A stretch of 37,655 bases of DNA, taken from NCBI GenBank assembly GCA_903859815.1, contig CAIOOA010000307.1:1-37655 (forward strand), read 5' to 3'. This stretch comes from an uncultured Methylococcaceae bacterium (GTDB lineage Bacteria; Pseudomonadota; Gammaproteobacteria; Methylococcales; Methylococcaceae). Below the pieces are notes generated by a model. It made no database searches and was not told the DNA's origin. It saw only the letters and a program-made list of their open reading frames with translations. A program made the translations under genes and the position numbers. This document shows positions 23,942-33,531 of this stretch, in pieces (position 1 is the stretch's first letter; each line of letters opens with the position of its first letter).

Positions 23942-25651
23942 ATGATGGTTTGGTTTGGATTGCTAGGCTTGATGCTAATGTTTTCCATACCAGCCCAAGC
24001 AGCCGTCATCAAGGCGAACCCTGACCGCAACCCCGTGCAAATGAACGAGACGTTCAACTTGGTTTTCAGTAGCGAAGAAAGGGTGGACGACGACCCCGAT
24101 TTTAGCCCTTTAAACGAAGATTTCGAAATTATTAGCCAAAACCAAGGCAGCCAAGTTTCCATTGTCAACGGGAAAATGAGCAACAAACAGGAATGGACAC
24201 TCACCCTTAGCCCGAAACGGACGGGGACGCTTCAAATCCCATCGATTGCATTTGGTTCTGACCGCAGCCAAGCCATTAATATCAGCGTCTCTGCCCATTC
24301 GGATGCCTCCCCATCGTCCAGTGCGAGTAATGCACCCGATGACGAAGGAATTAAATTGGAAGTGGAAGCCGTGCCGAAAAAACCTTACGTCCAAGCGCAA
24401 GTCATTTACACCGTGAGGGTATTGTTTCGGGTTAATGTCGTGGGGGCAGATTTGAGCGAGCTAGCCGTTCAAGATGCTTTGATTGAAACCCTTGGGGATA
24501 GTAATTACAACACCACGCGAAATGGCCTCACCTACCGCGTACTGGAACGCAAAATTGCGATATTTCCTCAAAAAAGCGGCCTATTGCGGATAGACCCGTT
24601 ACACTTGACCGCGCAAGTGGAAGTCGGTAGCCGGTCGTTTTTTTCCCGATCCACTCGCGCCATCCAAGTAAAATCAGATTCCATAGACTTAGAAGTCCGC
24701 CCCATACCGGCCAGCTTCACCGGCAAGCATTGGCTACCCGCTGCTGATTTGAAGCTAGAGCAATCGTGGTCGCAAAATCCGCCCCAAGTCAAGGCGGGCG
24801 AACCCTTAACGCGAACGCTGACGGTGAGTGCCTTGGGAGTCACCAAAGGCTTATTGCCTGAATTGGGTACAGAAATCCGCCTTGACCCATCCATTAAGCA
24901 ATATCCCGATCAACCCGTGTTGAATGAGGAAAAATCCACTACCCTAGGGATTTCCAGCTCAAGGCAAGAAAAATCCGCTCTGATTCCAGGAAAACCGGGT
25001 AAATTCACCATGCCAGCCGTGGAAATCCCGTGGTGGAACATCAAAACAGATCGCATGGAAATAGCCAAAATTCCCGAAGTGACCCTAGTGGTGGAAGCAT
25101 CCGGCGAAGCCTTGAACCAAGCCTCGCCAAACAATCCTATTTCCAGGGAATCGACCGAATCTTCCCCTGACAAAGCCAACGGTTCAGCGGCTCAAGCAAA
25201 CCTTTCAAAACCTATCTGGTTCTGGTTGGCCTTAGCCTTTGGGTTTGGCTGGTTCTTCACTGGGCTAGGCTGGTGGTGGACAAGCAGGAAAACGAAGGCG
25301 GCTCCTTCATCTGAATCGTCACCGAAAACTGAACCGTCCACAGATATTGCCATAGCCCGCAAGTCATTACGCTCAGCCTGCACCCACAACGACCCTGCCG
25401 CTGCGAGAACAGCTTTACTGCAATGGGCAAAGGCTTACTGGCCTGAGCAAAAACCCGCTACCTTGGCAGAAATTGCCAGTCTTGGCGGAGGCCAATTGGC
25501 GGTGGAAATTGGACATATCAACCGGGTGCTCTACAGTCATGCCGGTGAAACTTGGGAAGGCAATGCCCTATGGGTGGCGGTGCAAACCTTGCAAGAGGGC
25601 AAGCTCAAAAAGAATAAGGAAAGCTTGGATTTGGAACCGATGTACCGGTAA
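23942..25651 (+). CDS. BatD family membrane protein
   Basis: 569 residues from ATG at 23942, where a signal peptide starts (MMVWFGLLGLMLMFSIPAQA); a longer ATG at 23735 is possible but would put 69 residues ahead of the signal. The mature part starts KANPDRNPVQMNETFNLVF, a BatD mark, and holds several immunoglobulin-like repeats with VSIVNGKMSNKQEWTLTLSP and VEIPWWNIKTDRM. A membrane helix (WFWLALAFGFGWFFTGLGW) lies near the C-terminus with a cytoplasmic tail. It follows the VWA gene closely and likely acts with it. Confidence 0.85.
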   Translation: MMVWFGLLGLMLMFSIPAQAAVIKANPDRNPVQMNETFNLVFSSEERVDDDPDFSPLNEDFEIISQNQGSQVSIVNGKMSNKQEWTLTLSPKRTGTLQIPSIAFGSDRSQAINISVSAHSDASPSSSASNAPDDEGIKLEVEAVPKKPYVQAQVIYTVRVLFRVNVVGADLSELAVQDALIETLGDSNYNTTRNGLTYRVLERKIAIFPQKSGLLRIDPLHLTAQVEVGSRSFFSRSTRAIQVKSDSIDLEVRPIPASFTGKHWLPAADLKLEQSWSQNPPQVKAGEPLTRTLTVSALGVTKGLLPELGTEIRLDPSIKQYPDQPVLNEEKSTTLGISSSRQEKSALIPGKPGKFTMPAVEIPWWNIKTDRMEIAKIPEVTLVVEASGEALNQASPNNPISRESTESSPDKANGSAAQANLSKPIWFWLALAFGFGWFFTGLGWWWTSRKTKAAPSSESSPKTEPSTDIAIARKSLRSACTHNDPAAARTALLQWAKAYWPEQKPATLAEIASLGGGQLAVEIGHINRVLYSHAGETWEGNALWVAVQTLQEGKLKKNKESLDLEPMYR

Positions 25652-25669
25652 TGGCCGAAAGCCTCATAG

Positions 25670-25707
25670 GGTGACATTCACATCGCCATGACGGGAGTAA
25701 TGTCGCC
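25670..25707. repeat. 9-bp hairpin after BatD gene
   Basis: GGTGACATT / AATGTCGCC, nine pairs with one G-U, around a 20-nt loop. It lies between the convergent BatD-like gene and the small membrane protein gene. No T-run follows, so a terminator role is uncertain. Confidence 0.35.
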
Positions 25708-25721
25708 TTGGAAAACAAACG

Positions 25722-25922
25722 TTACTGATCCCGTTTTTTTTGTTGCCAAAGGTCTAGCAAACGGAAAACGCCTTGGGTTCCGATGGCTCCGATTAGAAAA
25801 GCGATGCTGAATAACAAGGAATAGTGTTCCTCGTCCCATGAAGCGGCAAGTTTGCCCAAGCCCAAGCCTATGACCAAGGACAAGCCAATTTTCAACCGCT
25901 TGAAAATTTCAACGGTATTCAT
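25722..25922 (-). CDS. Small two-helix membrane protein
   Basis: 66 residues from ATG at 25922, preceded by a GAAGGAAATC ribosome binding site. Two hydrophobic segments (KIGLSLVIGLGLGKLAAS and LLFSIAFLIGAIGTQGVFRLL) suggest a small inner-membrane protein; a charged tail (QQKKRDQ) follows. No family recognised. It lies downstream of rnpB on the same strand and may be read from its own short leader. Confidence 0.6.
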   Translation of the reverse strand: MNTVEIFKRLKIGLSLVIGLGLGKLAASWDEEHYSLLFSIAFLIGAIGTQGVFRLLDLWQQKKRDQ

Positions 25923-25991
25923 GATTTCCTTCGTGTAAACGTCAATGCAAAGCTCTGACACTCTGCAAAACGCCGGTAGAAACGGGCCAAT

Positions 25992-26000
25992 AAAAAAAAG
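25992..26000 (-). terminator. T-run ending the RNase P RNA
   Basis: Reading minus, the 3' end of rnpB (ACTCCACC) runs directly into eight consecutive T. It is probably the termination site, using the RNA's 3' structure as the stem. Confidence 0.5.
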
Positions 26001-26368
26001 GTGGAGTCGGTCTATAAGCCGGGTTCTGTCTAGGACAGTCATTCATCTGGGCCACTTGTCACCAAGCGCCTCAAGCAACCTACCCGGGGACCGTGCGGGC
26101 CACACATTCGGGACGAACCCGTTGCCCCCCTATTTGGTCTTGCTCCGGGTGGGGTTTGCCCTGCCACTCTCGTTGCCGATAGCGCGGTGCGCTCTTACCG
26201 CACCATTTCACCCTTACCTTTTATTCCCAATGGAAAATAGGCGGTATATTTTCTGTGGCACTTTCCGTAGGCTCGCGCCTCCCAGGCATTACCTGGCACC
26301 CTGCCCAATGGAGCCCGGACTTTCCTCCCTCCGCGCAAGCGCGGACAGCGACTGTCCAACCAACTCCA
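26001..26368 (-). ncRNA. rnpB: RNase P RNA, type A
   Basis: The catalytic RNA of ribonuclease P, which cuts 5' leaders from tRNA precursors. On the minus strand the 5' half carries GGAGGAAAGTCCGGGCTCC, the middle has GCCACAGAAAAT (conserved ACAGAA) and the 3' end reads AGACAGAACCCGGCTTATAG, all universal in bacterial RNase P RNA. The 5' end is near 26368 and the 3' end near 26001, followed by a run of eight T. Length about 368 nt, normal for the A type. Confidence 0.96.
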
Positions 26369-26414
26369 AACTTAGTTTAACGGTTGCTTGGGAACTTTGC
26401 CAGAGTAGTTTGTC

Positions 26415-26810
26415 TTAACGGAACGCGGGTAGGGGAGAATTAAGCATCCATTTGTCAAATTCGTCGTCAAAACTCCAAACTTGGTGGTCGGTAATGGATT
26501 TTTCGATACCCTCCGATTCAAGAAAATAGCGGATTTGAACGGTATTCTCCACAATCTTACCGCCGGGTTTTTCGTCCACAAAGACTATATCATAGGATGC
26601 AATGTGTATGTTTTTTAGCCAATTTTTGTCTGGGACTGTTCTGAAGGCAGGGTTCTGAAATTGGGCTGCCTTGTCGAATTCGCCCCAGCGGATTGCCGAA
26701 GCATACCGGTTTATAATTTCATCCCGCTTGAGCATGTAAACGTCGGCTGAGTGGTGGCATGACACTAGCTGCGTGACCAAGATAAACAACCCGATAAAAT
26801 GCAATTTCAT
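26415..26810 (-). CDS. Putative lipoprotein
   Basis: 131 residues. A short signal peptide ends in LVSC, a lipobox, predicting a lipid-anchored envelope protein with mature Cys18. The mature domain (RYASAIRWGEFDKAAQF... and VQIRYFLESEGIEKSITDHQVWSFD) has the look of an NTF2-like alpha+beta fold, common in small bacterial lipoproteins. No named family recognised. It sits upstream of rnpB and is divergent from the next gene. Confidence 0.72.
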   Translation of the reverse strand: MKLHFIGLFILVTQLVSCHHSADVYMLKRDEIINRYASAIRWGEFDKAAQFQNPAFRTVPDKNWLKNIHIASYDIVFVDEKPGGKIVENTVQIRYFLESEGIEKSITDHQVWSFDDEFDKWMLNSPLPAFR

Positions 26811-26948
26811 GTTAGAGGTTCGTCGAAAATGAATGAATTAACCTGCCGAAGGAGAACCTTCCGCATTTCATAAAGTCCAAAATTGTACACGCTTTGCAAA
26901 CAACGAAATATATATCACTTTAATAACAAACTCATTGGAGAACGGCTA

Positions 26949-27395
26949 ATGCTAATGAAAGTACTCCTCGCCTTCATGGTGGTACTGGCACTCATTTTTT
27001 TTGCGCCACCTGTCTTGAAACGCTTCAACAGCTCTGAGATACATGGTTCCACCGATAAAAAAGTCATGCAATCGCTAAAAGATGTCAGACATAGCATGGC
27101 TACGGAACAACGCCATGTCTTTGATGTTGCATTGGGATTACTGCAAAAATTCCGCGAACAAGAAGGCGAAAACGCTTTTGCGAATACCGTAAGCGGCAAA
27201 TCACCCGTGGAGGTGATTGAACTGGCTAAGAAGGAAGTCGAAGCGAAAATAGCCGCTGGCGATGCGGAGTTCAAACAATATACGTCTTGGGACGATATGT
27301 TAAGCAAAAAAGCTGCCGAAGATGCTCCCAAAAAACCCGTCAGTCAACAACCACTACCCCCATTACGCCAATCGGAACGGACTGGGCGGCAGTAA
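26949..27395 (+). CDS. Membrane-anchored protein of unknown function
   Basis: 148 residues from ATG at 26949, preceded by GGAG at 26938-26941; upstream starts lack a binding site. One N-terminal hydrophobic helix (KVLLAFMVVLALIFFAPPVL) is followed by a charged helical region with SLKDVRHSMATEQRHVFDVA and VSGKSPVEVIELAKKEVEAK, and a Pro/Gln-rich tail. It may resemble DUF6694-type proteins, but I am not sure. Function unknown. Confidence 0.62.
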   Translation: MLMKVLLAFMVVLALIFFAPPVLKRFNSSEIHGSTDKKVMQSLKDVRHSMATEQRHVFDVALGLLQKFREQEGENAFANTVSGKSPVEVIELAKKEVEAKIAAGDAEFKQYTSWDDMLSKKAAEDAPKKPVSQQPLPPLRQSERTGRQ

Positions 27396-27476
27396 GCAAT
27401 CCTAAGCTCTGTGGGTGCGAATTCATTCGCAAATATTTTTTATTTGCGAAAGAACTGGCACCTACTGTAGTGAATG

Positions 27477-28334
27477 CTAACTGGTTTTATCAGCCAGCCT
27501 AAGCGCAGCCTGATACAGCAATTCCTTTCTTGCCCCAGTGACTTTTGCGGCCAATGAAGAAGCAGTTTTGACCGAACATTCCTCCAGCAATAATTTAAGC
27601 ACCCTTAATTGTTCTTCCGTCAATTCATCCTTGGTTTTTCGCGTCGCAGCTTCGATCAGCACGACAAACTCTCCCTTTTCCATGAATGGATCATTTTCGA
27701 TCCTGCTGACCACTTCAGCAACTGTGCAGCGTAGAATGGTTTCATGCAGCTTGGTTAGCTCGCGGGCAATGACAATCCTGCGTTGTACTGGAAACACGAA
27801 AGCGATATCCTTGACGAATTCCAATACCCGATGGCTGGATTCATAAAAAATCAATGTGCTCGATTCATCGACCAAACTTTCCAATAAGCTTCGCCGGGCC
27901 GAAGAGCTACGCGGAGGGAACCCCAGAAAGGCAAAGTGGCTGGTGGGTAAGCCGCTTACCGATAGAGCGGCAACCAAGGCACAAGCCCCTGGAACCGGCA
28001 CGACCCTCACCCCACGATCCACCGCCAGCCTGACCAAGGGAAAGCCTGGGTCGTTGATGAGGGGAGTTCCCGCGTCGGAAATCAAGGCTACGGACTCACC
28101 TTGTTCTAACTTTTCCAATAGTTTGGCGGAGGCTGCCTCTTCATTGTGTTCATGCAATGCAGTCAAAGGTTTGTCAATATTATAACGATCCAACAAAGGC
28201 CGACTGTGGCGGGTATCCTCACAGGCGATCAAGCTAACCCCTTGTAAAACCTCAACGGCGCGGAAAGTGACATCAGCCAGATTGCCGATTGGAGTTGCAA
28301 CTAGGTATAGTATGCCTTTAGGATTGTCCGCCAT
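27477..28334 (-). CDS. rsmI: 16S rRNA (cytidine1402-2'-O)-methyltransferase
   Basis: 285 residues. RsmI methylates the ribose of C1402 at the decoding centre, using S-adenosylmethionine. LYLVATPIGNLADVTFRA, LIACEDTRHSRPLL, ALISDAGTPLINDPG and PVPGACALVAALSVSGLP are the tetrapyrrole-methylase-fold hallmarks of this enzyme. Divergent from lpoA, as in Escherichia coli, where rsmI, lpoA, yraN and diaA are neighbours. Confidence 0.96.
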   Translation of the reverse strand: MADNPKGILYLVATPIGNLADVTFRAVEVLQGVSLIACEDTRHSRPLLDRYNIDKPLTALHEHNEEAASAKLLEKLEQGESVALISDAGTPLINDPGFPLVRLAVDRGVRVVPVPGACALVAALSVSGLPTSHFAFLGFPPRSSSARRSLLESLVDESSTLIFYESSHRVLEFVKDIAFVFPVQRRIVIARELTKLHETILRCTVAEVVSRIENDPFMEKGEFVVLIEAATRKTKDELTEEQLRVLKLLLEECSVKTASSLAAKVTGARKELLYQAALRLADKTS

Positions 28335-28371
28335 GTTTTTATCCCCAAACTAAAAGATTAATGTTATTGCT

Positions 28372-30315
28372 ATGTCCATCGCCAAGCTGGTTTTGACCTT
28401 AAGCCTCACCCTCATCCTGGCCGCTTGTGCCAGCCAATCGACGAGGTATCGCGACACTCCGCTCATCGCCGAGGCAAGCGAGCGATTCCGCAATGGCGAC
28501 TACGCCGGCGCATCGCAAATTTACCAACGCCTAGCCGAACGCGGTGGAGACGGTGCGGATTATTACCGCTTGCTGGCCGCCGATGCCGAATTGAGGGCGG
28601 GCAATGACCGGGCGGCCCGCGCCCTGTTGGGGGCCATCAAGCCGGATGAACTGGAGGAAAGCGACCGGCAACGATACGCGCTTTTGCGTGCCCGGCTTGA
28701 CTTGAACCAAGGCGACTCCCGCCAAGCCATGATTATGCTGGATAGCATCAATTACCAGCTTCTGACCTCTCCCTTGCGAGCGCATTATCACATACTGCGT
28801 GCTTCAGCCTACAATCAGTTAGGCAATATGCTGGAATGTGCCAGGGAACGGGTTTATTACGGGCAATTAACCAATAATGCCGATGCCATCCAAAAAAATA
28901 ACGAGGCCATTTACGATGCTCTCAATCATTTGCCCTATAAGGTCCTTACCGATCTGCAACCCAGCAGCCAAGGCACTCTAGGGGGTTGGATGGCTTTGGT
29001 CATCGCCCTGCGTGGCCCTGAGGCAAACCGCAATGCGGCCATCCAAGCATGGCGGGTAAAATATCCCAGCCATCCCGCCAATGGCACGTTTTTGGATAGT
29101 TTTTCGGGCAAGAAGGGCAATTCCGTTGAAATCACCCCGTTGAAACCTTCGGTTAGCGCACCAGTTGCCCCAACTCCCGAGCCTATACAGCCCAAGCTCG
29201 CACCGCCCTCAACCTCAGTCGCACCCACTGCCGCCCCCGCGTCGGCAACTCCGACTGCAACCAACGGAATAATCGGTGTCATGCTGCCACTCTCCGGCAC
29301 CTATGCTCAAGCTGCCCAAGCCGTCCGTGCCGGGTTGAACGCCGCCTGGAACGCCGACACGAACCCTACTCGGCCTGAGTTGCGCTTTGTCGATACTCAA
29401 GGCGGGGATGTAGTATCCATTTACCGGAAGCTGGTCGAAGACGGGGCACGGTTTGTGATTGGCCCTTTGCTTAAAGATGAAGTGGTCGCATTGGCAAGAA
29501 ATGGCGACTTCACGGTACCCGTACTTGCACTGAATCAAGCGCCCGAGGCCAACAACCGTGACGGGCTTTACCAATTTGCGCTGACCCCGGAACATGAGCT
29601 TGAACAATCTGCCAGCTTGGCTTGGTTTGACGGGCGGCAGAATGCTTTGCTTTTGGCACCCAACTCGGCTTTTGGCCAGCGCATGATTACCCATTTCAAC
29701 AGTTATTGGAAAAGCTTGGGGGGTAAAGTTGCCAACGTCAAAACCTACCAACCCGGTGCCGCTGACTATTCCGAAACCGCAAAAAAACTGGTGTCCAACG
29801 TACCAGGCGGGGATGCTTCAGCACCCATCGCCCTCCCACCTGAATTTATTTTCATGATTGCCGACTCAAGGGATGGCAAGCTACTCAACCCCCATATTGA
29901 AAACCAAGAAACCAGTCGCATCCCGGTTTATGCAACCTCACTGATCTTCAATGGTCAAGCCAATGGATCACAAAATGCCGACTTGTCCGGGGTGACTTTT
30001 TGCGACAGTCCTTGGTTGTTAGGCAACGATTCAGGGGTGCTGTCCCGTCAATCAATGTCGGCCTTGGTGCAACAAACCCCTGAGGTTTATTTGCGTCTGC
30101 TGCCGATGGGTATTGATGCCTACCAAATGATCCCAGAACTGAATCTGTTGAAAAATGGCGTACAAGGCAGATATTCAGGCGCGACTGGCGTTTTGACCCT
30201 GAATGGAAACCGGGTCAATCGTCAATTGCACTGCGCACAGTTTGAAGGCAACACCCTGCAACCGCGTGGCATCGCACCTTCCCTGCAACCGAGTGCCATG
30301 TCGCCTACGCCCTAA
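28372..30315 (+). CDS. lpoA: Penicillin-binding protein activator LpoA
   Basis: 647 residues. An outer-membrane lipoprotein (LAAC lipobox, Cys19) that activates PBP1A from the periplasm. The N-terminal part is TPR-like (GDYAGASQIYQRLAERG; LDLNQGDSRQAMIMLDS), then a Pro/Ala-rich linker at about 255-300, then a periplasmic-binding-protein-like domain (GIIGVMLPLSGTYAQAAQAV). The length and order match the family and its position between rsmI and yraN is conserved. Its stop overlaps the yraN start (TAATG). Confidence 0.94.
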   Translation: MSIAKLVLTLSLTLILAACASQSTRYRDTPLIAEASERFRNGDYAGASQIYQRLAERGGDGADYYRLLAADAELRAGNDRAARALLGAIKPDELEESDRQRYALLRARLDLNQGDSRQAMIMLDSINYQLLTSPLRAHYHILRASAYNQLGNMLECARERVYYGQLTNNADAIQKNNEAIYDALNHLPYKVLTDLQPSSQGTLGGWMALVIALRGPEANRNAAIQAWRVKYPSHPANGTFLDSFSGKKGNSVEITPLKPSVSAPVAPTPEPIQPKLAPPSTSVAPTAAPASATPTATNGIIGVMLPLSGTYAQAAQAVRAGLNAAWNADTNPTRPELRFVDTQGGDVVSIYRKLVEDGARFVIGPLLKDEVVALARNGDFTVPVLALNQAPEANNRDGLYQFALTPEHELEQSASLAWFDGRQNALLLAPNSAFGQRMITHFNSYWKSLGGKVANVKTYQPGAADYSETAKKLVSNVPGGDASAPIALPPEFIFMIADSRDGKLLNPHIENQETSRIPVYATSLIFNGQANGSQNADLSGVTFCDSPWLLGNDSGVLSRQSMSALVQQTPEVYLRLLPMGIDAYQMIPELNLLKNGVQGRYSGATGVLTLNGNRVNRQLHCAQFEGNTLQPRGIAPSLQPSAMSPTP

Positions 30316-30695
30316 TGCTGTTCGGAAAACAACCCACTGCCGGCCATTTAACCGCTGGTCAGCAAGCTGAAGATAGCGCATTGGCCTTTTTGCGATCTCA
30401 GGGATTGGTGCTGGTGGAGAGAAACTATCGTTGCCGTGGCGGTGAAATCGACCTGATCATGCGGGATGGTGGCAAAATCGTGTTTGTGGAAGTCCGCTTC
30501 CGTTCTGACCAGCGTTTCGGAGGGGCTTTGGCCAGTGTTGACCGCCATAAGCAAGCTCGATTGATACACGCTGCCTCGCATTATCTGGCGGCGAAACGCA
30601 TTGATCGTCCAGCCCGCTTCGATGTGGCGGCAGTTTCGCCCGATCAAGGCAAGCTTGAGATACAATGGATCAAAGACGCTTTTCAAGCGGGATGA
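30315..30695 (+). CDS. yraN: YraN/UPF0102 endonuclease-like protein
   Basis: 126 residues. A PD-(D/E)XK-fold protein of family UPF0102. GQQAEDSALAFLRSQGLVL, then NYRCRGGEIDLIM and IVFVEVRFRSD supply the E, D, E and R/K positions; SVDRHKQARLIHAASHYL follows. Its biological role is not settled. One-base overlap with lpoA suggests co-translation. diaA follows after a 75-bp gap with repeats. Confidence 0.93.
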   Translation: MLFGKQPTAGHLTAGQQAEDSALAFLRSQGLVLVERNYRCRGGEIDLIMRDGGKIVFVEVRFRSDQRFGGALASVDRHKQARLIHAASHYLAAKRIDRPARFDVAAVSPDQGKLEIQWIKDAFQAG

Positions 30696-30700
30696 AAGGA

Positions 30701-31358
<658 letters not shown>

Positions 31359-31361
31359 ACC

Positions 31362-32756
31362 ATGATCCTTGGAGTCGATTTCCTTGCCCAGCTAAGGAAA
31401 ATCTTGCCAACGGGTTCCATCCATACTGACCCCGCCGATTGCTGGGCTTACGGCTACGACAATTCCAAAAAACATGCATTGCCTGACGTGGTTGTTTTCC
31501 CCACCCGCCATCATGATGTCGTGGCACTGGTTCGCTTATGCAATGAATTTCGAATCCCACTGACTCCGCGTGGACGCGGAACGGGCACTACGGGCGCTGT
31601 CGTGCCATTGGAGGGCGGCTTGACGATGTCGCTGGAACGCATGAACCGCATCGTCGAATTGGCCCCAGACAACCGCTTTGCCGTGGTGGAACCGGGGTTG
31701 ACCAACCAAGCCTTGCAAGATGCGCTAAAACCCTTGGGCTTTTTCTGGCCCCCCGACCCGACCAGTGCGGCTTATTGCAGCATAGGCGGCAATCTTGCCT
31801 ACAACTCCGCCGGCCCACGTGCCGTGAAATATGGCACGCCTCGCGATAATATTTTCGGACTTCGCGCCGTGACCGGCGATGGGCGCGAACTTAGCACGGG
31901 CGTTTTCACCAGCAAAGGTGTGGTCGGTTTGGATTTGACCCGGCTCATCGTCGGCAGCGAGGGCACTTTGGCCATCATCACCGAAGCCACACTCAAATTG
32001 ACCCCATTGCCAGAATCCATCCGCACGATGCGGGCAGTCTATGCCAATGTCGATGCCGCCACCCGAGCAATCGCCCGCATCATGGCCCAACCGATGAACC
32101 CCTGCGCCTTGGAGTTCATGGATGCCAATGCGATTGACATGATCCGCCAATATTCCAACGTGGAATTGCCAACCGGGGCAGGGGCCTTATTGATGATCGA
32201 AGTGGATGGGCCATTATCCGGTTTGGATGCGGCAGCGGAGTGCATCGCCCAAGCCGCCCAGGTTGAAGGGCTTTTGGATTTCAGCATTGCCCGTGACGCA
32301 AAGGAAGTGGAGGCGCTTTGGCGCACCCGCAAGGCACTTTCCCCGGCCTTACGCAAAGTCGCCCCCGGCAAAATCAACGAAGATGTGGTCGTGCCTGTCA
32401 CCGAACTACCCGCCCTGATTAATGGGTTAAACCGCTTATCCAAACAGCACGGCATCCCCATTGTCAATTTCGGCCATGCTGGCAATGGCAACATCCATGT
32501 CAACCTATTACTCGACCCAAACCAACCAGGCCAACAAGAAAAAGCCGAGGAAGCCTTAAGTGAGGTATTTGATTTGGTTTTAGGTCTGCGCGGAACCTTG
32601 TCCGGCGAACATGGCATAGGCTTGGTCAAGCGGGATTATGTAGACAGGGAATTGGATGCTGTTTCCATGGATTTGATGCGCTCCATCCAGCGCCAGTTTG
32701 ATCCGAATGGGATTTTAAACAAGGGCAAGATGTTGCCGAATTTGGAGCCATTGTGA
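31362..32756 (+). CDS. FAD-linked oxidase, GlcD/D-lactate dehydrogenase-like
   Basis: 464 residues. A VAO-type flavoprotein: the FAD-binding part has PRGRGTGTTGAVVPLEGG, VVEPGLTNQAL and CSIGGNLAYNSAGPRAVKYG; the C-terminal part has NFGHAGNGNIHVNL and SGEHGIGLVKRDYV. The last two are usual in glycolate oxidase GlcD and D-lactate dehydrogenases and hold the substrate-binding histidines. The substrate, glycolate, D-lactate or D-2-hydroxyglutarate, cannot be fixed. It follows diaA by 3 bp and overlaps the next gene by 4 bp (GTGA). Confidence 0.88.
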   Translation: MILGVDFLAQLRKILPTGSIHTDPADCWAYGYDNSKKHALPDVVVFPTRHHDVVALVRLCNEFRIPLTPRGRGTGTTGAVVPLEGGLTMSLERMNRIVELAPDNRFAVVEPGLTNQALQDALKPLGFFWPPDPTSAAYCSIGGNLAYNSAGPRAVKYGTPRDNIFGLRAVTGDGRELSTGVFTSKGVVGLDLTRLIVGSEGTLAIITEATLKLTPLPESIRTMRAVYANVDAATRAIARIMAQPMNPCALEFMDANAIDMIRQYSNVELPTGAGALLMIEVDGPLSGLDAAAECIAQAAQVEGLLDFSIARDAKEVEALWRTRKALSPALRKVAPGKINEDVVVPVTELPALINGLNRLSKQHGIPIVNFGHAGNGNIHVNLLLDPNQPGQQEKAEEALSEVFDLVLGLRGTLSGEHGIGLVKRDYVDRELDAVSMDLMRSIQRQFDPNGILNKGKMLPNLEPL

Positions 32757-33196
32757 CGTTAGAACAACCCGCCTTATTAGATTTAAGCGCCCTACAGGAT
32801 GCAATATCCTCTTTGCGAGATGGCTTGGGTGTGGTCAGTAATCCGACGTGGTTCAATCAGCAGTCCAGCCCAGTTCAGAACACCCTTATTGCAGGTGTTA
32901 TTAAAAACTTTGAATTCGTTTATGAAATTAGTATTAAGATGATTCGGCGGCGACTTGAGATTGGGTCGGATAGCCCTGCTGATGTAGATCAAATGGAGTT
33001 TCGGAATCTGTTGCGGTCAGCGGCAGAGAGAGGATTGATTGCCGATGTGGAGGCATGGTTTAAATACCGCAAGATGCGAAATATCACCTCCCAACCTTAC
33101 GATCATGAAAAAGCACGTCAGGTTTATCAGGAAACCTTAGTGTTCATCAAAGATGCTGGTTTACTATTAGAAAAATTGGAAGCGATGAATGCTTGA
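32753..33196 (+). CDS. HepT/HI0074-like HEPN protein with altered active site
   Basis: 147 residues, GTG start inside the upstream stop (GTGA). It matches the HI0074-type nucleotidyltransferase partner of the HEPN superfamily: LQDAISSLRDGL, VIKNFEFVYEISIKMIRRRL and FRNLLRSAAERGLI. HepT toxins carry the motif RX4HXY; here it reads R109-N-I-T-S-Q114-P-Y116, so the histidine needed for RNA cutting is a glutamine while the tyrosine modified by the partner stays. It overlaps the MNT gene by 8 bp. It is probably not an active RNase. Confidence 0.82.
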   Translation: MTLEQPALLDLSALQDAISSLRDGLGVVSNPTWFNQQSSPVQNTLIAGVIKNFEFVYEISIKMIRRRLEIGSDSPADVDQMEFRNLLRSAAERGLIADVEAWFKYRKMRNITSQPYDHEKARQVYQETLVFIKDAGLLLEKLEAMNA

Positions 33197-33515
33197 ACCA
33201 CCCGTCAACCTATCCATCAAGCATTGGAATATAGTCCGCAATATCTTACAAAAGCATGTGCCTGAATATGAAATATGGGCATTTGGTTCCCGCGCCAAAG
33301 GGACAGCAAAACTTTATTCCGATTTGGATTTGGCTATAATTTCCAACCAAGCACTAAACCTCGCAGTCAGTGCCGCACTGGAAAATGATTTCACTGAATC
33401 TGACTTGCCGTGGAAGGTAGATGTGGTGGATTGGGCGACAACAAGCGAAACGTTTAGAAAAATTATAGAGCGAGAAAAGGTTGTGATTCAACTACCGACA
33501 AAGCGTATAGTTTGA
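33189..33515 (+). CDS. Minimal nucleotidyltransferase (MntA/HI0073-like)
   Basis: 108 residues. The nucleotidyltransferase signature GSX10DXD is complete: G33-S34, then RAKGTAKLYS, then D45-L-D47. In HepT-MntA systems this protein adds AMP to the tyrosine of its HEPN partner and neutralises it. Starts at ATG 33189 inside the preceding gene, so the two are translated together. Because the partner's catalytic His is lost, the pair may serve another purpose or be a decayed toxin-antitoxin unit. Confidence 0.85.
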   Translation: MLEPPVNLSIKHWNIVRNILQKHVPEYEIWAFGSRAKGTAKLYSDLDLAIISNQALNLAVSAALENDFTESDLPWKVDVVDWATTSETFRKIIEREKVVIQLPTKRIV

Positions 33516-33531
33516 AATAAGAGACTACAAA

